Shown here piece after piece: positions 48,020 through 64,000 of a DNA stretch of 64,000 nt. The stretch lies in the NCBI RefSeq assembly GCF_052324685.1, contig NC_135223.1, forward strand, positions 22,695,369 to 22,759,368, in the 5' to 3' direction. The translations under genes were made by a program, and so were the position numbers. The first letter of the stretch is position 1. Each line of letters opens with the position of its first letter. Source of the DNA: Brachyhypopomus gauderio (taxonomy: Eukaryota > Chordata > Actinopteri > Gymnotiformes > Hypopomidae). A model generated the notes under the pieces. That model saw only the letters and a program-made list of their open reading frames with translations, searched no databases and was not told the origin of the DNA.

Positions 48020-48831
48020 TTTTTTTTTGTTTGTTTTTTTTTTAAATAAACATTTTTACTGTTCATCTCCGGCTTAAAATACGTTTCTTCAAGGATTACC
48101 TTAAAACTCTGGGAAAATGTTATGCTTAAATATTTCCTAATTTGGTTTAAGTTGGATGCACCCAAGCAAGACAACATATTAAGGGTTATTACACATGCAG
48201 GTATATAGCAGAGCGTCATCTGAAATCGTTATTCAACTTTTAATGATGCATGACTTCAGCCACTAGATGGCAGCAAGTTCAAAAGAAGGTACATCATAAT
48301 TCTTAATAACTGGTTTCCTCTCCTGTAGAACATGATGTTTCTTCTTTTTTTTTACATGAACATTGCAGAAAGTCCCTTTGTTGTGTACGGTTTTTGTTTC
48401 TTTTGATATGTTTGCTTTTGTATCACAAAATGCACTGACAATAAACCTCAATGTTCATTTTTAAGTGTGGCCTTTCGTGTCAACTGGCACATTTTCAATT
48501 ATTACAACCTTTATTACAATTATTAAAAGCATTACAACTTCTTATAATAGCTCTTGTTCTATTAATAAACAATCTGAAAAATAAAATTAATGTAAAAAGT
48601 GTTGTCAGTATGCAGTGTAGCACATTTAATCTATAATTTCCCCCTAAATTAAAAAAGTTAGCCACACCATTTATTAAATGTTACATGAGTGAGTCCTAGT
48701 CAGGAGTCACTGCAGCTTGAGGGCCAGTTTTCATTACTGAAACCACAAAAGTCCAACAAGCTGCACCAAGCTCACTACACTTAAAGCTAATGCCACAACA
48801 TGTTTCAGAAAATACTGATTGAGACATCATC
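47913..48831. other. Tail-to-tail region of ppp1r8 and the CYP4 gene
   Basis: 0.92 kb with a (TG)n/T-run (about 47988-48042) in the ppp1r8 3' UTR, plus-strand AATAAA signals at 48045 and 48440, and a minus-strand AATAAA (48670-48675) for the CYP4 gene. No coding sequence. Confidence 0.6.
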
Positions 48832-56100
<7,269 letters not shown>

Positions 56101-56879
56101 TGTTCGCAATTTCTATGCCTAGTTCGCCCGGACTCGAGGATCAGCTCTCCAGTCGCTATATGTGGACTGTTCTACCCGCCGGTCCGCTCGCCGATCACTC
56201 ACAGAGTCCGTCAAATAGCAGCATGCTGCCTATCTGGACCTGTCGGCTAGCTCAAACCATGTAGTTTGACAATAGGGATGGGCGGATCAATACCAAAATA
56301 TCGATACGTCCGATCCTTGCTTTTACCTAAAATAATCAATTCTAGATCAAAAGTATTGATATAATTTGAATATCCTAGCTGACTATTACTTTTTAAAGTA
56401 TTATAATAAAATGCTGACATAAAATGAAAAATGTTTCCTCTGCTCCCATATACACACATGCACGTTGAAAAAGCAGCAAAAATAGCGTTTGAGATTGGTG
56501 TCCAGACAATCCAGGTAGTGTGTAAATCATAAGGACATGTTAATTCAAATAGTTTTAAACATTACTATTAAATATGATTATTATGAATTAAGGAAATACA
56601 CTAGCTATAAAATCAGGCCTTTTGGACTATTCTAAAACATACTGGACATCTGTTCTGACAAACATCTGATAAATAAGCTCATTCCAAATCGTGATTAATT
56701 TATTTAATTATTTCATAAACATTTTAATTTCAGTTTTTTTTTTTAATATAGAGCATTCCATTCAGCAAGCCAAATTAACACATGAGGTATTCTGTTGTAA
56801 GTGATTTTGGAGAGACTGCTTACATTTATAAGATTTGGCAACCCCCGAAAGCCTCAATTGGATTGTGCTGTATTGTTTG

Positions 56880-57900
56880 TAGATTGCACAGAAAATCACA
56901 AGTTTCCCGGGTGAGATGATTTCCAAAGACCTCCAGCCTGTGTCCATAGAGGAAGATGAGGGTCTCCATGTGTTAGTGAGGACCCCTGATCCGTGTATAA
57001 TGAGTGCAAATGTAAATGTAGTGTTGTTTAGTGTTGCAAATGTTGTGCACCACTGATATGTGGACTTCAGTGTCCTCAGAAGCATATTGACGTCATATGA
57101 CTCAGGACTGGCAGGATTTTGATTTGGAAACCTTTCCTAGACAGCATACAGCTGATAATATCAATGTAGTGCGTAAATGAATTACAGCTGAATAGAACTT
57201 AACAGAGAAGGTAGTGGCAGAAAATGGAGCAATTATGGTAGTTGCAGTTCAAAAAGCAGGGTGGAGACAAAATCTTTGTTTTGCACATATGCTCAATTTA
57301 GTGGTAAAGGATAGTCTGAAATCTGTCCCTGAGGTGGTACAGATACGTGGATGTGATGCAGTTGTATCCTTTGTGCTCCATAACACAAAGGCCACTGAGG
57401 ACCTGAGAGATGTTCAGGTACTGATAAAAATGTCAGAATACAAATGTGTTCAGTCAGTGGAGACTTAAGGGAACTCTCCGTGCTCCACATGGTTGTGTCT
57501 CTCTGGGCAGAATGAAGCTGTATCCACAGTCCTGTGGAGGAGTGAACTGTGTTTGACCATGGGGGAATTAAGCCTGATATATAAAACAGCAGATACACAA
57601 AATGCCATTTGAAGAAGTTACTTGAGGTAAGTTACTTGAGGTAAAGAGGTGTCTTAAAAAAAACATGTTGTTTGTCTAAAGCAAATCCACTTGTGTCAAT
57701 CATTCACAGAGCTGTAGCTGTGAACATCTCCCTTGCCACACAGTTGACACAGCAATGCCAGCGGAGACTCGTGTGCACTCAGTAGCCCCCAGTACACTTC
57801 AGGACGCCAGGTTCAAACATCTAGGATTACACGATAAAGAATGCTAAGGCAATCAAGAGACAACTTCTCATTGAGATGATGGAGATCTGCCAGATAGTAC
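56880..57900 (+). pseudogene. Degenerate hAT (ZBED-like) transposase
   Basis: Plus-strand fragments read MISKDLQPVSIEEDEGLHVL (about 56913-56975), then AGWRQNLCFAHMLNLVVKDSLKSVPEVVQ without its first residues (57259-57345), then DARFKHLGLHDKEC (about 57801-57842). These match, in order, the blocks of hAT transposases of the ZBED group. They lie in different frames and are broken by stops, and the N-terminal BED finger is not visible. A TAGGGATGGGCGGATC-like motif near 56274 could be the left end of the same element. No right end was found. Confidence 0.7.
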
Positions 57901-59253
57901 AGTTAGCTCACTCTCATAGCAATGCAGTGGCACTCTTAGTTCTGGTTCAACTTGCCTCTGGTGTCCTTGCAATAAAAAGAGGGGGTTAAAAAGAAAGATA
58001 CACTTTTTGAAGGTACTACACAAGTTGTGGTTTATAGGTGAGGTGGGGTTGGATTTGTAACTGATTCTGTACAAATAAAGAAAATAGTTTAATGATTTAG
58101 TCATGTAAGTACAATTTTAAAGGTGTATATTTAAAATATTACCTGCCTTAAAAGCGGAGAGATGCTAAAATTCATGAATAAGAAGGAGGAAGGAGGAGTT
58201 AGTTACTGTTAGTAAAGCACTACTTGCACAGCTGATGAAGGACCTCTGTCCAAAACGTCCTGTTTCTCTGGAAAGTTTGTGTATTTCACTACAAATTTGA
58301 AGAGTCTTTGAAAGTGTAGTGTGCCCGTCGAGCATGTTGACTCAAACTGTGTCAGAGAAAGATATAACGAAGAGGTTATATCAATGAAAAAAGACGTAAA
58401 GGCTGTCTGCAACAAGCAGACTTTAACGGAAAACGCGTTTTGTACCTAACTCTTACATGGCTGCAATACCAGTTTAGTCAGATTTAAAAAACGGATCAAA
58501 TTTCCTGGCCACCAGAACAGGACATATCGCACTGCATAGTTAATTATGCCGTGCGAAGTTGAATGTTTAATTCAGTTTTGTTTATTCCTTCCCTGTGGAC
58601 AGCAATTTCAAAGTTTTGTCACAAAGACTAAACGGTGCAATGTTAACACATACATTATCGTAGAATAGGGAAAGTGGTGTCTGTACAATACATTTTATTT
58701 ACGAGTCATCGTAGATTACCACTTAGCTATTTCAAACGCGTTAATTAACAAATAACATGCTGCAAACGCATTTTACAAATACACACTAAGTCTACATAAG
58801 CAATTTAATAAAAATAACATGTACATGTATGTGAAAACCATATGCGCAACAGTCCTGTTCAGAAGGAAGACAAATCGTGCTCCAAAATCGTTTCAGCATT
58901 ATGACAGTATATGTGCACTCTGAATCAAACCCATGGCCTATTACTTAATATGACTTCGATAAACACCGAGTTGTACAACTTGTAGCAATATGACACGTGT
59001 CTGCAGTACGTGACGGTGGAGGCTGCAGATTCCCAAACAGGTTCTGAAGGCTAGGCGTGTCTTTAGCCTTGTAATGCTTAAATATAATAAGAGCGGATAG
59101 TTCATTATTCCTGTTGCACCGATACTTTAAGGGTTCCGGCGGAGGATCACAGATCGAAGCAGTGACCCCGAGTTAGACGACCTGTTATTGCACCTGAATA
59201 AATCGGTGGTGAGTGCAAAACGACTGGTGTTTGAGTAACTGTGCAAACTGGGA

Positions 59254-59290
59254 TGGTGGTGGTGGTGGTGGGGGGGGGGGGGGGGGGGGG
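59254..59290. repeat. GGT/poly-G microsatellite
   Basis: (GGT)n passing into an uninterrupted run of about 20 G. Assembly errors are likely at this spot. Confidence 0.95.
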
Positions 59291-59350
59291 CTTTATCGCC
59301 ATTCACAAAAATAATGTGTCTCAGGCCAGGCCACATCTCATCTCATTGAG

Positions 59351-59415
59351 GGGTGGAGGTGGGGTTCTAGGGGGAGCCGGGGGAGCACCCTCTCCTCCAC
59401 CCCTAGAACCGCCAC
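59351..59415. mobile_element. Small palindromic MITE-like repeat
   Basis: The right end is the complement of CAGTGGCGGTTCTAGGGG, a typical hAT terminus. The left side reads GTGGGGTTCTAGGGG, an imperfect partner. GGTGGAGG stands on both sides, but the left terminus lacks the expected CAG, so the exact boundary is uncertain. Confidence 0.4.
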
Positions 59416-61046
59416 TGGGTGGAGGCAGACATAATTGCGAGGAGTGGCGAGTTTTATTAAGTTAATTAATAGAATAACGGTCGGGAGAACAGGCTAGGGA
59501 TAATAGACAGAAATACGGGATGCTGACTTGCAAGAATGTCCTGGCACGGTAACAGACAAAAGGAACAGGGTAAATGAAAACAAAAGAAAGGAAACAAATA
59601 GATTAAAGCAGAACAACTGATAAAGAACACAAAGAACTGAACTAAGAAGACTGGGACATAACAGAGGCAATATACACCTTTGACAACCAGAACTAGTTTA
59701 CCGGACAGGCCATCGCCGTTATTTTAGGATGTATGCGGGTTGGCTGCTGTGGTTTTATTCACAGGTCCAGAAGGTGGCGTAATGACGGACGAGCACTTGG
59801 ATCGGGGGTCACGTGACTACCCCCTCAAGGCTGTAATTGATGAAGGCTGATGAAGGCTGAGGGCTCGCAACGGGTTTAAAAGTTCGCAGACAGCGCACGT
59901 AGAACATGAAACACATAACGTGAATGACTCTAACAAAGACGAGCATGGGACGCTGTGCGAACGCGCATTAAGTAGACAAACCACATAAGCCCCGAGTGAT
60001 CACGAGACGAGCCACAGGTGAGACTAATGAACACGTTCAGACACAACCACACCCACGGAGATACATAGACGGACATAACTAGACATAGACAACATGAACA
60101 CGCCCAAAGGGGAGGGGTCCAGGGCTGTAGTGTGACAGAGCCCCCCACCAAGGGCACTACCAGCATAGTTGCCAGCACAGATGAACGCCCCGGACCCACG
60201 CAGATGGGCGGGTCTGGAGCCATCTGGAGAATCCGCCACGAACACCCACCTTGGACACAGACAGGAATATTAATGAACAAAGACACAAAATGGAAAAGGG
60301 GATTCGGGAGAAACATAGGGACAGGCACAAACACTGGAACAGACACACACAAAAACAGAACCAGGCTTCGCGCCTGGAGGAGGGTTGCCAGAGCTGCAGG
60401 CGCTGCAGTGGGCTGGGTGCGGCGTGGCTGGCGGATGCCCCTGCAGCCCTCTCAGTGGGCCTGCGACCAGTCCCTTCGGAAGCCTTCGTGGGGCGCGCCA
60501 CCGGGTACACCTGCCGATGTTCGCTCTCCTCCCTCCAAGAACCCCACGGGGGAATCTGACCTCCTCCTGGTGGTCCCTCCCCCGGCCTGGCTGTGTGTGC
60601 GGGTTTCTCCGTCTCCATCTCCTCCTCCAAACCAACTGAACTCCACATCATGGACTCTTCTGGGGTATCGCACCAGGAGCAGTCCATCGTGCTCCCCTCA
60701 GAGGAGGAAGGAGAAACGCCCTCTGTTGGGCCTCTCCTCCCCCTCACGGTTTCCCCAGAGTACTCCGATGGAGGCAGGCTCATTTCCTCCCCTTCAGTGT
60801 ACGATTCACCCTCCGAGTACTCAGCCGTACTCCGTGAGGTCTGAGTACTCGGACGGAGGGGGGCTCACCTCTTCCTCACTGAATTCCGAGGGGTCAGAGT
60901 ACTTGGGTGGAGGGGGGGGGTCGCTTCTTCACCGTATTGCTCTGTCGGAGCCGAGTACAGGGATGGAGGAGGGCTTTCCTCCTCTTCTTCACCCTCGCCG
61001 TAATACTCGGTGGGGGCCGAGTACACCAACAACAGTTTTACGGTAA
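59416..61046 (-). mobile_element. LTR-retroelement-like repeat with Pro/Ser-rich frame
   Basis: Read on the minus strand, a long open frame (60783-60157, 208 residues) with Pro/Ser/Glu-rich sequence and PPSEYS units is followed near 60139 by TGTCACACTACAGCC, then about 700 bases that end with a plausible AATAAA (near 59460) before GTCTGCCTCCACC. This layout resembles the 3' part and LTR of a fish Gypsy-like or non-autonomous LTR element. From 60740 to 61040 there are degenerate tandem units of about 60 bp around GAGTACTCGGATGGAGG. I see no protease, reverse transcriptase or integrase motif and no second LTR, so the class is a guess. The 304-residue open frame on plus is the antisense of this repeat. 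Confidence 0.4.
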
Positions 61047-62426
61047 AATTTTTTTTTGTTTTAATTGCCAGGTAATGGTATATTTATGTAAAAAACCCAT
61101 AACAAAAAATCGATAGCAGTGTCTTTGTCAAAATGGTAAAACTGTGTCATGGGTGCTAGGAATGTGTTGCAAGGCTTGACTGCCAGTGCAAAAGTGGTAG
61201 TGCTTTCATTTTACTCTAAACGTGTTACATAAAAATTGACTCATAGTATTCATAGTACACAGTGGGCTGAGGAAGCTGTTTTTACCAATTTTCCATCTCG
61301 CCCCCAAAGGAAACTGATGTTCTATGGTATTTCTGAACGGATGCACTGTCACATTCTGTGTCTGTACCATGCATCCTCTCTGTGTGGCCATCCAATAATT
61401 AAATAAAATAATTTAATTGGGGGGGGAGGATTAGCTGAAATTTAGTTTCAGCTAAATATAGAGAAATGTTCTAGAATAGCATTCCCTTTATGTGGAAATA
61501 TATACAATGATATTGTTGATGAAATAAATCAAAATCGAATAAAATTTTGCTCTTACTTTAGTCATGTTAGGTGCTGTGGTGAAAACTGGGTCACATCAGC
61601 ATGACAGATGTGTGGTAACCATCTGACACAGACAAGCCTGTAGACTAATGAACATATAAACAGTAATACTGCAAAACCTTTATGAGGTACAAATTAACCA
61701 CCTTTTAAAATTCATGAAGACTTTCAAATGTAATGACTCTTTTTAATGATTAAAAAAATGTTTTTGTGTAATTAATTTAATGTAAGTCTAGCATGGACAG
61801 GAAGATACATGACACTGCAAAAAGGTGCTTTTACAGTCTATGGACTGTAAAACATATCTAACATTTAACATCTCTACTTGAGATGTTGTTTAGTTAAATG
61901 TTTAATCTGCTGGAACTTCAGGTGTTCAGTCATATAACAATAAGTCATCTAACAAAATTATTATTTTTTTCTTTTCCACGTTAGCGTCTGCATTTATAAA
62001 ACAAACTAAAGTAGCAGATGGAATGCTGAGTGTAAATCTACTCATTTTACACTCTATTCAATCTAGTCAAATATTTAGCAAGTTCTTAATCTAAGTGGAA
62101 CTAAAGTCAGTGTATACTAAGTTGACTATATTGTCTAATATTGCATATACTTTCTTCAACACTTGTTAGGGTATTTTCTCATTTACGTTACATTTTGTCT
62201 ACTAATCTTGCAGTTAGTTAAGCCAAAGAGTGAATGCAGTTGTAAACATGAGTGGTTGTTTTGTCTGACACGATATAAACAGTCAGACGAGGTGGGTTGG
62301 AGTGGAAAAAAAAATAATTGCACAGCACTGACCTTTTGAGAAACACACCCCAGGAAGCATCCAGAGCCTCAGCCATTGTGTGGTATTTGTGCTTTGTGTT
62401 TGACTGTTAAACAGACTGCTTTAAAT

Positions 62427-64000
62427 ATGACAAGAGTCCTCTACTTTATGTTGTTCTTACCTACTATCAAAATGTATTCAGCTGACTCAGTGACAGGTAA
62501 GAAACACTTCATAAAACCCATCGCTGAGATTCCATCTTTAATTCTACTTCAAATCAAACCATAAGTGCTGACACGTCATGTTGAATTGCAGTTAACATGG
62601 GATAGAGCTAATGAATCATACAGCTTAATATGAATATATTGTTCTATGCACATTTCCATAATTATAGCTAATAATCAAGATAATTATTCTATTTCAAGTG
62701 ACTTGAGAGTCTGTCGAGAATGATAAAGTATAAGTTAACCTTTCCCTTTTTAAAATGTCCTTTGTTATTGAAATTCAAAGGTTCAGTTCATTCTGTTGAA
62801 CAAATTCACATGGTATTTAATACTATATATTTTAACATACTTTTCTAGAGGATTTAGGAGGAGGATTTCGTTAGACAAACAATCTCACAGTGGATTCCTT
62901 TCTGTGAACATGATAACAAAACCCTATATTTCCAGATTTGCACAATATTTTAACTAAAGCATTTGACAAGGTTATATTAGAAATACAGTGAATGTCCTGA
63001 TTTTTCAATAAAAATTCTTAAGTGATACTTTATCAGAATATAAAAATAATTGGTTTTTAGCATTTATCATTTTGTGTACATTGTGTACATGTACATAATC
63101 ATTATATTTCAAGTGACATTCAAGTACATTTATTTATGTCTTAGGATACAAAAACAATATTTTCGTATAACAATATTTTCTCCAATTTCGAAAGTTCAGA
63201 TTTGAAGAAATATTATTATAAGTTGTGACAGGCCAGGCATGCAAAATAAAAAGGAAGTAATCATGCCAGTCTCAGGGGAAAAGGAGGAATATAATAGAAA
63301 TAGAATAATAACACAATATCCGTGACATGACCCAAATTAAGGAAACAATAACCAGCAGTCAACTGGTACAAATACAAGACATATGGAGGCAGACAAATTA
63401 CCTAATGGGCCCGCCAACTTGAGGGATGAACACAACGCAACAACAGCAGGACCACATAAACTACTGCCACTGTGGACAGAGGCGGCCGGCATGGGGCCCC
63501 CGTATTGTGACAGAAGAATTATTATTTCTGGTTGAATGTCAAACAAAACTTGTACCATGGCTTCCTTTTAATAACTGTTCATGTGTACTAGCAATGTTTA
63601 TTAGAACTTCAACACTGATTTTTATTTTTAAAACTTAAAAAAAGGCATTTCAATCAGAATATAAATGTTTATACCTATTGTAAGGCATCTTTTTTGTTTT
63701 ACTTTTTTCTTCATTGTCTGTAGGCTCTGTCAAACTTGTGCCATTTGGAAGCACAATTACTATACCTTGTGATGTTTATGCTGATAACCTAACTGCCAGA
63801 TGGATGTACAAAAGAGAAGATGACTTTGAATCTCTTGTTCAGAAAGCTAAAACCTTAACTTATTACAATGTACTGATGAAACAGCATGGGACAACGGTTC
63901 TCAACAACTTTGCTTTACAAATCAATCACTTCTCCGATCTCAATGAAGGGATATATTATTGTCAAGTCTGCACACAGCAATGTACTGACAGTAAACAAAT
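62427..64000 (+). CDS. Immunoglobulin V-set domain protein, first two exons (3' partial)
   Basis: Exon 1 (62427-62496) codes for a signal peptide, MTRVLYFMLFLPTIKMYSAD, joined in phase through a GT-AG intron to exon 2, which starts at 63724 and runs past the window. Exon 2 is a V-set Ig domain: ITIPCDVY holds the B-strand cysteine, ARWMYKRED the core tryptophan, and LNEGIYYCQVC the F-strand YxC. Additional cysteines follow (CQVCTQQC). One signal exon and one V-domain exon is the usual build of fish immune-type receptors such as NITR, CD300/pIgR-like and B7-like families. I cannot tell which, because the J-like end, any C domain, transmembrane segment and tail are off the edge. No synteny argument is available. 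Confidence 0.8.
62497..63723. other. Intron 1 of the V-set gene
   Basis: 1.2 kb, strongly AT-rich. No gene or clear repeat was recognised. Around 63460-63500 there is a short GC-rich patch. Confidence 0.6.

Larger units (their letters stand above)
56101..62426. other. Repeat-rich region between the CYP4 gene and the V-set gene
   Basis: 6.3 kb with no intact gene. It holds the CYP4 promoter (a TATA-like CATATAG on the minus strand near 56158), a dead hAT transposase (56880-57900), a G-run microsatellite (59254-59290), a small palindromic repeat (59351-59415), an LTR-like repeat with a Pro/Ser-rich open frame (59416-61046), and featureless AT-rich DNA from 61050 on. A TATA-like GATATAAA near 62271 could serve the V-set gene. 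Confidence 0.55.

Noticed and set aside
59241-59465. Glycine-rich open frame
   Set aside because: It is a translation of the GGT/poly-G tract and the palindromic repeat.

Overview
The window is vertebrate nuclear DNA from a teleost fish. Nine genes have many short exons with GT-AG introns, and every one aligns in my reading to a known vertebrate family. The repeat content is fish-like: a tRNA-derived SINE with the tail typical of fish, L2-type LINE remnants, several hAT-type MITEs with 8-bp target duplications, and long TG microsatellites. I lean towards an otophysan (catfish, characin or knifefish group) from the SINE, but the species cannot be fixed from sequence alone.

Layout, left to right: yrdc (+, first exon off the left edge, 314-1405); maneal (-, 2805-8356); about 7 kb of AT-rich intergenic DNA; lin28a (+, 15411-23909, with a long 3' UTR); mecr (+, 27306-30286); smpdl3b (-, 30870-34446); rpa2 (+, 36110-40555); themis2 (-, 41012-44468); ppp1r8 (+, 45257-47912); a CYP4T-type cytochrome P450 (-, 48832-56100); about 6 kb of repeat-rich intergenic DNA with a dead hAT transposase and an LTR-like element; and the first two exons of an immunoglobulin V-set membrane or secreted protein (+, 62427 to beyond the right edge). 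I rebuilt each gene exon by exon. In every complete gene the summed coding length is divisible by three and the splice phases agree.

The genes do not form an operon or a pathway. They are a conserved neighbourhood. From memory, human yrdc/maneal are neighbours at 1p34.3, and mecr, smpdl3b, rpa2, themis2 and ppp1r8 cluster at 1p35.3, with lin28a at 1p36.11 and CYP4B1 at 1p33. Here they are joined in one 62-kb block. Gene orientation alternates, giving three head-to-head pairs (maneal/lin28a, smpdl3b/rpa2, themis2/ppp1r8) and four tail-to-tail pairs (yrdc/maneal, mecr/smpdl3b, rpa2/themis2, ppp1r8/cyp4t).

I found no new biological system. The observations most worth checking are a GC-AG intron in mecr, let-7 and miR-125 seed matches in the lin28a 3' UTR, four well-delimited hAT-type MITE insertions plus a matching second copy of one of them, a minisatellite in lin28a interrupted by one of these, overlapping rpa2/themis2 3' ends, and the unassigned V-set gene at the right edge.
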